Below, one piece after another: positions 17,056-24,644 of a stretch of DNA of 64,000 nt (its first letter is position 1; every line of letters begins with the position of its first letter). The DNA is from an uncultured Acidobacteriia bacterium (GTDB taxonomy: Bacteria; Acidobacteriota; Terriglobia; Bryobacterales; Bryobacteraceae). The DNA lies in assembly GCA_903907865.1 (NCBI GenBank), contig CAIVPR010000164.1:41474-105473 (forward strand), given 5' to 3'. Made by a program: the position numbers and the translations under genes. The notes under the pieces were generated by a model. It saw only the letters and a list, made by a program, of their open reading frames with translations, did not search any database and had not been told where the DNA came from.

Positions 17056-18850
17056 TCAATTCCTCCAGCCGTGCGGTTACAGCATCAATCACATGTTTCG
17101 CGCTCAGCGGGAACCCGCTGTAGATCAGGATGGGCTTGATCTTGTCCTTCGAAACCGGCGTCTCGAGCGTCAGCATCGAGCACAACTGCCCGTCGCGGTT
17201 CTGCTCCACCACATAGCAATAGTCATGCGTGGCGAGGAATTCCTCCACATCGGCGTGGAACGGGAACGCCCGGATACGCATGTAGTCCATCGGACGGCCC
17301 ATGTCGGCCAGCATGTCGAGCGCCTCGCGGACGGCCGGGTCGCAACCACCGATGGTGATCATGCCGACCTTGGCACCTTCGCGCTTCTCGATGATCGGCG
17401 CGGGCACCCAACCGGCCGCTTCCTTGTGCTTCAGGAGCAGGCGGTCCATCACCTCGGCGTAGAGGTCCGGGGTTTCGGTGTAAACACCGTACTTGTCGTG
17501 GCCAGACCCGCGCGTGAAGAACGAGCCCTTCGAGTGGATGCCCGGCAGCGTGCGTGCCGCCACCGCCGTGCCGTCGGTCGGCAGGTAGCGGTAGAACTTG
17601 TCGAGGCTCTCCAACTGCTCCGCCGTCAGCACCTTGCCACGGTCGGGTGTGTAGGAGTCGTCCCACGTGAACTTGGGCGTAACCCAGTCGTTCATGCCGA
17701 TGTCGAGGTCCGACATCAGGAACACCGGGGTCTGGAAGCGTTCGGCCAGGTCGAAGCACTTCGGGGCGAACTGGAAGCACTCGTTCGGATTGGCCGGGAT
17801 GAGCAGGATGTGCTTGGTGTCGCCGTGCGAGGCGTAGGCGCACTCGAACAGGTCGCCCTGCTGCGTGCGCGTGGGCATGCCGGTCGAGGGGCCGACGCGC
17901 TGGACGTCGACGACCACGGCCGGGATTTCGGCGTAGTACGCCAAGCCGAGCAGTTCGTTCATCAACGAGACACCCGGTCCGGCGGTCGAGGTAAACGCCC
18001 TCGCGCCGTTCCAGGATGCGCCGATGACCATGCCGATGGCGGCCAGTTCGTCCTCGGCCTGCAGGATGGCGAAGTTGTTGACGCCGGTTTCGGGGTCCTT
18101 GCGGTACTGTTCGCAGAATTCCTTGAACCCGTCCATTACCGACGTTGCCGGCGTGATCGGATACCATGCCGCCACCGTCGCGCCGCCGTAGACACAGCCG
18201 AGCGCCGTCGCGGTGTTGCCGTCAATGAGGATCTTGTCGTCATTGGCGTTCATCGTCTTCAGGTGGAATTCGAGCGGATACGTGAAGTTCGCCTTGATGT
18301 AATCCGCGCCCAGTTTCAGGGCCTTTTTGTTGGATTCCCGCATGGCCTTTTTCTTGCCATACTTCTCCTCGAGCAACTGCTCCACCACGGCCGCGTCGAT
18401 ATTCAGCAGCTCGATCAGCGCGCCGGCGGTGGCGATGTTCTTCATCAGGATGCGCTCGCGGGGCGCGCCGAACGCCTCGTTGCACATCCGCGCCAAGGGC
18501 ACGCCGATGTAGTGGATGTCGTCGCGGATCAGCTCGTCGTCCAGAGGCCACGACGAGTCGTAGAGCAGGAAGCCGCCATCGCGTACTTCGGCGACATCCT
18601 TTTTGTAGGTCTGCGAGTTCATGGCCACGATCAGGTCGTAGTCCAGCGCGCGGGCCGTGTAGCCCTTGGCGTTCACCCGGATTTCGTACCACGTGGGCAG
18701 GCCTTGGATGTTCGACGGGAACAGGTTCTTGCCGGATACGGGCACGCCCATCCGGAAGATGGCCTGCATGATAAGGCCGTTGGCGCTGGCCGAACCCGTC
18801 CCGTTGACGTTGGCCAGTTTGATTGCAAAATCGTTAATGCGGCTTGGCAT
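17039..18850 (-). CDS. korA: 2-oxoacid:ferredoxin oxidoreductase, fused gamma-alpha subunit
   Basis: 603 residues. The N-terminal part (about 1-190) is the gamma domain, with NVNGTGSASANGLIMQAIFR and MGVPVSGKNLFPSNIQG; the alpha/pyrimidine-binding and transketolase C-like domains follow (about 200-600), with YPITPATSVMDGF, ILQAEDELAAIGMVIGASW and STAGPGVSLM, all characteristic of KorA-type fused subunits. It pairs with the downstream beta subunit to make the catalytic complex. The gene starts 3 bases after the stop of the FAD/ferredoxin oxidoreductase and overlaps korB by 17 bases, so the three genes form one operon. The ATG at 18850 is the natural start. Confidence 0.92.
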   Translation of the reverse strand: MPSRINDFAIKLANVNGTGSASANGLIMQAIFRMGVPVSGKNLFPSNIQGLPTWYEIRVNAKGYTARALDYDLIVAMNSQTYKKDVAEVRDGGFLLYDSSWPLDDELIRDDIHYIGVPLARMCNEAFGAPRERILMKNIATAGALIELLNIDAAVVEQLLEEKYGKKKAMRESNKKALKLGADYIKANFTYPLEFHLKTMNANDDKILIDGNTATALGCVYGGATVAAWYPITPATSVMDGFKEFCEQYRKDPETGVNNFAILQAEDELAAIGMVIGASWNGARAFTSTAGPGVSLMNELLGLAYYAEIPAVVVDVQRVGPSTGMPTRTQQGDLFECAYASHGDTKHILLIPANPNECFQFAPKCFDLAERFQTPVFLMSDLDIGMNDWVTPKFTWDDSYTPDRGKVLTAEQLESLDKFYRYLPTDGTAVAARTLPGIHSKGSFFTRGSGHDKYGVYTETPDLYAEVMDRLLLKHKEAAGWVPAPIIEKREGAKVGMITIGGCDPAVREALDMLADMGRPMDYMRIRAFPFHADVEEFLATHDYCYVVEQNRDGQLCSMLTLETPVSKDKIKPILIYSGFPLSAKHVIDAVTARLEELNAIYR

Positions 18851-18853
18851 TGC

Positions 18854-20668
18854 TTAGAGGGTCCCGCCCGTTACCGGCGTCCCGGCGTAGGAAATCAACA
18901 GCTGGAATTTCTGCATGTCCCACGCGGCCGTGGGGCACCGTTCGGCGCAGAGGCCGCAGTGGACGCAGACGTCCTCGTCCTTGACCATCAGCCGCGAGGT
19001 TTGCGGCAGCGCCAAAGACGCGAACAGCGCCTGGTTGGGATTGACGGCCGGGGCGGAAAGTTTCGTCCGCAACTCCGGCTCGGGGGCGTCCGGCGTGATG
19101 GTGAGGCACTGGACTGGGCAGATGTCGATACAGGCGTCGCACTCGATGCAGAGTTTGTCTGTGAAGGCCGTTTCGACGTCGCAGTTGAGGCAGCGCTCTA
19201 CCTCGCGCGCCACCTGTTCGGGCGTGAAGCCCAGTTCGACTTCCACATGCAGGTCTTCGAAACGCTGCACCAAGTCGACGTGCTTCATCTTCTGTCGGGC
19301 GGCCTTCTCGTAGTCGTTCGAGTAGCTCCACTCGCTGATGCCCATCTTCTGGCTGACGAGGTTCATGCCCCAGGCCGGACGGTCTGTGACCGGCGTGCCT
19401 TGGCAGTGGCGGTCGATGGAGATCGCCGCCTGGTGGCCGTGTTCGACAGCCCAAATGATGTTGTTCGGGCCCCAAGCGGCGTCGCCGCCGAAGAAGACGC
19501 CCGGCAGCGTGGACTGGTGGGTGGTCTTGTCGACCACGGGCATGTCCCACTTGCCGAAGTCGAGGCCGAGATCGCGCTCAATCCAGGGGAACGCGTTCTC
19601 CTGGCCGATGGCGAGGATCACGTCGTCACAGGGCAGGATGACGGAATCGATGATGGTGGAGCGCTTGGCGTCGGCGTCCCATTCGAGTCGCTCGAACTCC
19701 ATGCCGACCAGCTTGCCGTCCTCCACCACGAACCGCTTCGGCGCGTGGTTGATGACGATGTCGATCTGCTCTTCTTCCGCGTCCTCAAGTTCCCACGGGG
19801 AGGCCTTGAAGAACTGGCGGGGACGGCGCGCCATAACCTTGACGTCCTTGCCGCCCAGACGGCGGGCCGACCGGCAGCAATCCATGGCCGTGTTGCCGAC
19901 GCCGATGATGAGGACCTTTTCGCCGATGCTGTCGATGTGGCCGAAGGCGAGCGAGCCGAGCCAGTCGATGCCGATGTGGATGTTGGGGGTGGAGTTGCCG
20001 TCGGCATCATACCGACCGGGCAGGTCGAGATCCTTGCCGCGCGGGGCGCCGCTGCCGATGAAGACCGCGTCGTAACCTTCGTCCAAGAGCGCCTTGAGGC
20101 TGCTGACCGGCGAGTTGTAGCGGATGTCGACGCCCATGTCGAGGATCGCGCTGGTCTCTTCGGCGAGCACCTGTTCGGGCAGACGGAACGACGGGATGTT
20201 GGTCCGCATCAGGCCGCCCGGCTTGTCGTACTTCTCGAACATGGTGACCGAATAGCCGTGGGGCATCAGGTCGTTGGCCACTGTGAGGGAGGCGGGACCG
20301 GCACCGACGCAGGCGACGCGCTTGCCGTTCTTCTTTTCGGGGGCTTGGGGAAGACGCGCCGAGATGTCGCCGTGGTGGTCGGCCGCGACGCGCTTCAGAC
20401 GGCAGATGGCGACGGGTTTTTCAAGACCTTCGCCCGCAAGCGACGGCAAGCGACCACGGCGGCAAGCCGGTTCGCAGGGCCGGTCGCACGTGCGCCCGAG
20501 GATCGCCGGGAAGACGTTGGACTCCCGGTTGAGCATGTATGCGTCGCCGTAGCGGCCTTGGGCGATCAACCGGATGTACTCGGGCACGTTGGTGTGGGCC
20601 GGGCAGGCCCACTGGCAATCGACGACTTTATGGTAGTACGCCGGATTGCCGGTGTCGGAGGGATTCAT
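18854..20668 (-). CDS. FAD/NAD(P)-dependent oxidoreductase with GltD-like core and C-terminal 2[4Fe-4S] ferredoxin domain
   Basis: 604 residues. The N-terminal Fe-S helical domain has cysteines in DCQWACPAHTNVPEYIRL and GRTCDRPCEPACRRG. Two Rossmann folds follow: FAD site VACVGAGPASLTVAN with GYSVTMFEKYDKPGG, and NAD(P) site VLIIGVGNTAMDCCRSARRLG. The C-terminus carries ferredoxin motifs CIECDACIDICPVQC and CVHCGLCAERCPTAAW. This is the glutamate-synthase small-subunit fold used as an electron-transfer module. As first gene of the operon with korA and korB it probably moves electrons between NAD(P)H and ferredoxin for the oxoacid oxidoreductase. Electron direction is inferred. Confidence 0.9.
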   Translation of the reverse strand: MNPSDTGNPAYYHKVVDCQWACPAHTNVPEYIRLIAQGRYGDAYMLNRESNVFPAILGRTCDRPCEPACRRGRLPSLAGEGLEKPVAICRLKRVAADHHGDISARLPQAPEKKNGKRVACVGAGPASLTVANDLMPHGYSVTMFEKYDKPGGLMRTNIPSFRLPEQVLAEETSAILDMGVDIRYNSPVSSLKALLDEGYDAVFIGSGAPRGKDLDLPGRYDADGNSTPNIHIGIDWLGSLAFGHIDSIGEKVLIIGVGNTAMDCCRSARRLGGKDVKVMARRPRQFFKASPWELEDAEEEQIDIVINHAPKRFVVEDGKLVGMEFERLEWDADAKRSTIIDSVILPCDDVILAIGQENAFPWIERDLGLDFGKWDMPVVDKTTHQSTLPGVFFGGDAAWGPNNIIWAVEHGHQAAISIDRHCQGTPVTDRPAWGMNLVSQKMGISEWSYSNDYEKAARQKMKHVDLVQRFEDLHVEVELGFTPEQVAREVERCLNCDVETAFTDKLCIECDACIDICPVQCLTITPDAPEPELRTKLSAPAVNPNQALFASLALPQTSRLMVKDEDVCVHCGLCAERCPTAAWDMQKFQLLISYAGTPVTGGTL

Positions 20669-20826
20669 TCACTCGTTCCTTGGAGGGAGCCTGAAGGGGT
20701 TCTGGACGTACAGAGGCCGGGCTCAAGTCAAAGAGAGTATTGTATCGAACGGGTTTCGATGGAGGCGGCAATGGGGCTTTCTCCTCGTTGACGGGCCCAT
20801 CCAAGCCCGCGAGGGCCCATCCCAGT

Positions 20827-21249
20827 TCAAATGAAGAGTTCGACGCCGGTGTTAAAGAAGGTTGCTAGCTTCTTCGCCTGAGCTTTGCTGATGCCGCGCT
20901 TGCCTGTGACAATGTCGGATACTTGGCTGCGCGTTCCGAGCACGGGCACCAGGTCCGCTTGTTTGAGACCCCGCTGCTCCATGAAGAACTTGACTACTTC
21001 GCACGGGGGATAATCGGGGGATTCGCAAACCGGCTCGTAGACTTGGACGAGGGCCGCAAGCAGCTGCCGGAGAGCAGATTCCTCCGGGGTCAATTGCCGG
21101 GGCGGAAAATCCAATGCTTCCATACGCTCCACAATGCGGTCGTATTCCGTTTCGTTTTCTGGCAGCCTAGGCAGCTCGGACGCCAGAAGTCTGCCGTAGA
21201 CGGCAGGGTCGAAATGTGCTTCGGTCTTTATCAGGTCCATTTCATCCAC
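20827..21249 (-). CDS. higA: HigA-type antitoxin with C-terminal helix-turn-helix
   Basis: 140 residues: an acidic N-terminal half (DPAVYGRLLASELPRLPENE) of the YgjM/HigA type and a C-terminal Cro/C1-type HTH (about 85-135, FFMEQRGLKQADLVPVLGT, then SQVSDIVTGKRGISKAQAKKL). The HTH is expected to bind the operon promoter; the protein neutralises the upstream toxin. It starts inside the toxin gene (19-base overlap), the toxin-first order typical of higBA. An internal ATG at 21240 is possible. The module opens the accessory cluster after a 158-base gap from the korAB operon; that gap holds two copies of GGGCCCATCC but no gene. Confidence 0.88.
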   Translation of the reverse strand: MDEMDLIKTEAHFDPAVYGRLLASELPRLPENETEYDRIVERMEALDFPPRQLTPEESALRQLLAALVQVYEPVCESPDYPPCEVVKFFMEQRGLKQADLVPVLGTRSQVSDIVTGKRGISKAQAKKLATFFNTGVELFI

Positions 21250-21533
21250 TCCTTGCGGTCATATTCCTTGTGGTTCAGGAGGGCCTTGACATAGATTGTT
21301 TGCGACATGTACGAGACACGCACAATCAACCTGTAGCTTCCGCCCATGATATTGAAAATTAGAACGTTGCCGACTTGATCGGCGTCCGGAAAGTCTTTCC
21401 GAACCTCGTGCAGCCCGCGCCAACCGGCACTTTTTGCAGCGCGAAACCAGATGTCCGCTTGAACGCATGAAGCTGGATGCCGCTCAGCCATCTTCATCAA
21501 GTTGGGCTTGCTGATCACGTTCACAAGGCCCAT
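21231..21533 (-). CDS. higB: HigB-type mRNA interferase toxin
   Basis: 100 residues matching the HigB (RelE-superfamily) toxin pattern: NVISKPNLMKMAERHP, a Trp at WFRAAKSAGW, EVRKDFPDADQVGNVLIFNI, GGSYRLIVRVSY, and the C-terminal VKALLNHKEYDRKEW with the conserved His-x-Glu-Tyr-Asp and terminal Trp. Such toxins cut translated mRNA at the ribosome. It is first in the operon, with HigA following after a 19-base overlap. The ATG at 21533 is used; a GTG three codons later (VNVIS) matches the usual family N-terminus equally well. Confidence 0.88.
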   Translation of the reverse strand: MGLVNVISKPNLMKMAERHPASCVQADIWFRAAKSAGWRGLHEVRKDFPDADQVGNVLIFNIMGGSYRLIVRVSYMSQTIYVKALLNHKEYDRKEWMKWT

Positions 21534-21657
21534 GATAGCAAAACGCGAACTCCAATGTAAGCGGAATGCGTACTGCGCGCTTTTGGCACAAGGCTGTTCG
21601 CGTCATTGGCCTTCTTTGATGAGAATACACGGGCGCTGGCGGTTATGATGGGAACTG

Positions 21658-21978
21658 ATGGCTGTCCATGATTCCTTGCTGCACGAAATTGTCCGCCGTG
21701 TCTTGACGGTCGCACAGCCCGTCAAAATTATCCTGTTCGGCTCCGCCGCGACAGGCCAGATGACCCGCGACAGCGACATCGACCTGCTGGTTGTTGACAG
21801 CAAGCCGAAGCATGCGCTCCAAGAAGTGGTGGATATCCGGAAAGCCATCGGCGACGTGGAATACCCCGTGGATGTGCTGATCATTGCCAAGGACCGGTTC
21901 GAGGCCACGAAGGATTTGGTCGGAGGCATCGCGTTCCCCGCGCACAAGTACGGACGGGTGATTTATGAAGCCGCGTGA
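21658..21978 (+). CDS. MntA-type minimal nucleotidyltransferase (antitoxin)
   Basis: 106 residues with the full minimal nucleotidyltransferase core: VKIILFGSAATGQMTRDSDI followed by DLLVV, giving the GSxxx(G)x10DxD metal-binding signature, and the later Asp in YPVDVLIIAKDRFEA. In MntA/HepT systems this enzyme adenylylates a Tyr of the HEPN ribonuclease partner and so silences it. Here the HEPN reading frame begins 14 bases before this stop but is truncated (next entry), so the antitoxin is probably an orphan. It is divergent from HigBA, 125 bases between starts. A GGGA sequence precedes the ATG. Confidence 0.87.
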   Translation: MAVHDSLLHEIVRRVLTVAQPVKIILFGSAATGQMTRDSDIDLLVVDSKPKHALQEVVDIRKAIGDVEYPVDVLIIAKDRFEATKDLVGGIAFPAHKYGRVIYEAA

Positions 21979-22075
21979 TGCAGAGATCCGCGGCTTGGTG
22001 GCCCAGTGGTTGCAGAAGGCCGACTTGGAACGGCTCAGAAGAAGATCATGCGCTCGTTCCGGACGCGTTCGATGA
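21965..22075 (+). pseudogene. Truncated HEPN (HepT-like) toxin remnant
   Basis: From ATG 21965, overlapping the nucleotidyltransferase stop, the frame reads MKPRDAEIRGLVAQWLQKAD then LE, which is how HEPN-domain proteins begin (a W-L-x-K-A-x-x-D/E-L helix). After about base 22030 the sequence is no longer HEPN-like (ERLRRRSCARSGRVR) and a stop appears at 22073. The loss of homology coincides with the 3' end of the opposing SIR2 gene, whose stop is at 22035-22037. The rest of the HEPN domain, including its catalytic RxxxxH, is absent. Confidence 0.72.
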
Positions 22076-23792
22076 ACGCGTCAAAGCCCTGCTTAACCGT
22101 CCGGAAGCGTTCTGCTGTTGCCGCGATGCCCGGCGGGCCAAAGAGACCCGAGTTTAATACGCTGCGAACCAGGGGCGGATCGGACCCGTCTTCCATTGGT
22201 GCCGTCCTGGTTTGAATGGAGTTGCCTGACGTCCGCCAAAGGAATCGCCCGCAGGCACCCCGCTTGGAGTTCTTGAACCCGACCATTCCCGCAAGATACT
22301 CGAAAGTGTCGAACGCCTCGGCATATCTAGAGTCATCTGGCAAAGAATCCCGCATCACGTCCCTGAGGGCTTCGAAAACGTGGTCGTTCGATGGGGTGTG
22401 ATGCCGCTCCAGACCCGGCAACTCAAACGCGAGGACCGCCTGGGCGTTGACGACATCAACAATGGGACGGTCATTCGGATCCCAAACGTGGCGCACGTTT
22501 GTTTCCAAAAGCCGTCGCAAGGTTGAGAACTTGCCCCGTGCCACCGCTCCGAGCCCCAACGCATAGAGCGCCAGCAATGATGGATAAAGTCGAACGCAAA
22601 ACCAGACTTCTGCGCCTGAGTGTGGGCCCGGATCATCCGCAAGCCGCTTCACCGCCGCGCAGAGGCACTCAACCTGATACTCATCAGAAGCCCAGTGTCC
22701 ACCGCAACCCAACATCGCCGTCAACACCCGCATCGCGGCCTCATATCGCGGCAGCGTCGCCAGAATCAACGCTGCTGAAGGAGCAAATCGACCCGCTTGA
22801 AATGCATCCGAATGGATCACGGTATAAACCCGCTCGACCTCCGCATTCACCAAGTCGCGAAAGTCAATGGGCCTCAAGGGCTCCTGCAAGTACTTTTTCA
22901 TCCGCGCGACCGCAACCTTCGCCGGGAGCGGATCGCTTACCGAAAAAGATTCCAGCGCCGAAACCTTCTCGACCAACTCCACAAAGAAACGGTCGGCTCC
23001 GTCGATGGAAATCTTCTGGGCACCCCTGCTGCTGATCAGCCGCTCGGCCTCCGGCGTCGTCGTTCCCTTGTAAGCGGCCCAGAAAGCGCCGAATCGGCGG
23101 TTCGGGCAGCGCTCGATTGCTCGCCGCAACGCCACGTCCCACTCCGAGGACCAACCGCAGACCACCAAACCGTACTCGTCGAATACGCGGTCCAGCAACC
23201 CATCCATCGATTCGTCGAACGAGGAGACCTCGTCGAGAGTGTTCTTGCTGCGCGTATCCAAATAGTCGCCATGGATCTTGATTACCGTGCAGGGGGAATG
23301 CGCCAGAGGCAGCGCACCACGGACTGAATCGCTCGATGCGATCACAGACGCCTGAATTTCCAAGTCGGCCAACGCCTGCTCCATCAGCCGGTCAAAGTTC
23401 GTTGTCAGGATGACACGAACGTAGCCCTTCGCGACCAACACCGCCACCGCCCGGTGGGCCTCGGAGGGAGACTTCAGGCCTTCCGACCGCTCGTCCTCCG
23501 TCGGCTCGAAGTACGGACGCAGCAGTTGCATCCGTTCAGCCGGTGTCACCGTCAGTTCGTCTAAGAGATGGGAATAGTCCGCCGCACGACCGGTTGTCCT
23601 TGCGTACCAAGCATCAGGCTCTGGTTCGCATTCCTCACCGCGCAGCCGGGCAAACTTCCTGATGAGATCCAAGGTCACATCCCAGCCCGTCGGGATTCCA
23701 GCTGTACGGGAGATTCCAGAGCCGAGCAGCAGGGCATAGACACCTTTGTTTGCCTGAATCGCCAGCGCGAGCCGAAGGACGGGATCCACCAT
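22035..23792 (-). CDS. SIR2-family protein, probable NAD-consuming defence effector
   Basis: 585 residues from ATG 23792. The N-terminal SIR2 domain (about 1-270) has GVYALLLGSGISRTAGIPTG for NAD binding, ILTTNFDRLMEQAL with the catalytic Asn-Asp pair, VIKIHGDYLD with the catalytic His (about 174), and LVVCGWSSEWD. No zinc-binding cysteine quartet is seen, which argues against a classic protein deacetylase and fits defence SIR2 effectors that degrade NAD+. The C-terminal 300 residues are mostly helical and unrecognised. It lies 38 bases after a DUF5615 gene on the same strand, inside a toxin-antitoxin cluster. The reading frame continues 24 codons upstream to 23864, but relatives usually begin near MVDPVLRLA. 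The antiviral role is inferred. Confidence 0.83.
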   Translation of the reverse strand: MVDPVLRLALAIQANKGVYALLLGSGISRTAGIPTGWDVTLDLIRKFARLRGEECEPEPDAWYARTTGRAADYSHLLDELTVTPAERMQLLRPYFEPTEDERSEGLKSPSEAHRAVAVLVAKGYVRVILTTNFDRLMEQALADLEIQASVIASSDSVRGALPLAHSPCTVIKIHGDYLDTRSKNTLDEVSSFDESMDGLLDRVFDEYGLVVCGWSSEWDVALRRAIERCPNRRFGAFWAAYKGTTTPEAERLISSRGAQKISIDGADRFFVELVEKVSALESFSVSDPLPAKVAVARMKKYLQEPLRPIDFRDLVNAEVERVYTVIHSDAFQAGRFAPSAALILATLPRYEAAMRVLTAMLGCGGHWASDEYQVECLCAAVKRLADDPGPHSGAEVWFCVRLYPSLLALYALGLGAVARGKFSTLRRLLETNVRHVWDPNDRPIVDVVNAQAVLAFELPGLERHHTPSNDHVFEALRDVMRDSLPDDSRYAEAFDTFEYLAGMVGFKNSKRGACGRFLWRTSGNSIQTRTAPMEDGSDPPLVRSVLNSGLFGPPGIAATAERFRTVKQGFDAFIERVRNERMIFF

Positions 23793-23830
23793 GTCTACAA
23801 GTCTACGTGCCACTGCGCATCGATTCGGGC

Positions 23831-24181
23831 TCACAAAGGCAGAAACACAATCTGATTCCGCCATTCACTCGCCTCTGACGACGCCCAGAGCAGGACAATG
23901 TCTTCGATGACTTGGCGGATCTCGACGGTCTGGGACACAATCACCAAGCCGGGACTGGCATTTCGGGCGACGAATGCGCGGAAATAGCTAGGCATGGTTT
24001 CCCTGTCGTGTGAAACAAGAATCCGGTTCTCCCGTGCCGCGACAGCCAACACTGCAGGGTCTGCTATCCCCAATATCCCGGCGGTCTTGGCGGTCCAAAT
24101 GTCAACTGCCGGCTCGCGTCGAAACACGCCGGAGACGATCTTCCCGTTCAGATTCTCCTCTGCAATGAACCTTGGACGCAT
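23831..24181 (-). CDS. DUF5615 PIN-like toxin
   Basis: 116 residues of the DUF5615/Mut7-C PIN-like group: an acidic residue near the N-terminus (FIAEENLN, where many relatives have DEN), then GIADPAVLAVAARENRILVSHDRETMP, in which the family has the conserved Asp pairs (x-D-x-x-x-L ... V-T/S-x-D-x-D), and GLVIVSQTVEIRQVIEDI. PIN folds are metal-dependent ribonucleases. The protein is the usual downstream partner of a DUF433 antitoxin, which lies 36 bases upstream here. The opening acidic residues read AEEN rather than DEN, a small deviation at the active site. Confidence 0.85.
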   Translation of the reverse strand: MRPRFIAEENLNGKIVSGVFRREPAVDIWTAKTAGILGIADPAVLAVAARENRILVSHDRETMPSYFRAFVARNASPGLVIVSQTVEIRQVIEDIVLLWASSEASEWRNQIVFLPL

Positions 24182-24217
24182 GGGAAAGTCAACGAGCCTC
24201 GCAGCGCTGGCTGCGAC

Positions 24218-24523
24218 TCACGCATGCACCCCGTGCCGTGCCTCGTCCAGTTTAGCGTAGAGTAGGGGATTCGCGACCCTTTGTGCGTGCGCCATGTCCG
24301 CGAACCGGGCTTCGCCTCGTTCCAGGTAGCCATCCATCTCGACCCGCCGACCGAGGTAGAACGTGATGCCACCATAGACCTGCTCCAACGACAGTGATGG
24401 ATAGCACTGCACGATCCCTTCGGGCGTCTCGCCCCGCAGGAACTGGTAAACCACCGATTCCAACGAAACCCGGCTTCCGACGAAATAGTATCCGCTTCCG
24501 CGCTGTTCAATATAGGACGACAT
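24218..24523 (-). CDS. DUF433 antitoxin-like protein
   Basis: 101 residues. The DUF433 domain is a short winged/homeodomain-like HTH: YYFVGSRVSLESVVYQFLRG, then ETPEGIVQCYPSLSLEQVYGGITFYL, matching the standard G-T-R-V/I-x-L-x-x-V-V-x-x-x-x-x-G-x-x-x-E-x-I-x-x-x-Y-P-x-L pattern. The remaining C-terminal helix (about 65-101) is longer than in minimal DUF433 proteins and probably covers the PIN-like partner encoded 36 bases downstream. Likely both antitoxin and autorepressor. The 121 bases between this gene and the REC-EAL gene hold no visible feature. Confidence 0.86.
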   Translation of the reverse strand: MSSYIEQRGSGYYFVGSRVSLESVVYQFLRGETPEGIVQCYPSLSLEQVYGGITFYLGRRVEMDGYLERGEARFADMAHAQRVANPLLYAKLDEARHGVHA

Positions 24524-24644
24524 CTATCCATGAGTATAGTGCCTGCGGCGCGAGGGAATTCCTGTCGGGCATTCGTATTGACTGACAACCGCGAACACTT
24601 GGAGCCTGCGCGCTCCCTCAGCACCCCGCGGTCGTATTGGACGA

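Noticed and set aside
17093..20791. 1,232-codon open frame antisense to the korA and FAD-oxidoreductase genes
   Set aside because: It spans two well-defined opposite-strand genes and reads as low-information His/Arg/Val-rich sequence; long antisense frames are expected at this G+C content.
20669..20826. Repeated GGGCCCATCC near 20790-20820 as a mobile element edge
   Set aside because: Only two short copies, no inverted repeats or transposase, and nothing similar at the other end of the accessory cluster.
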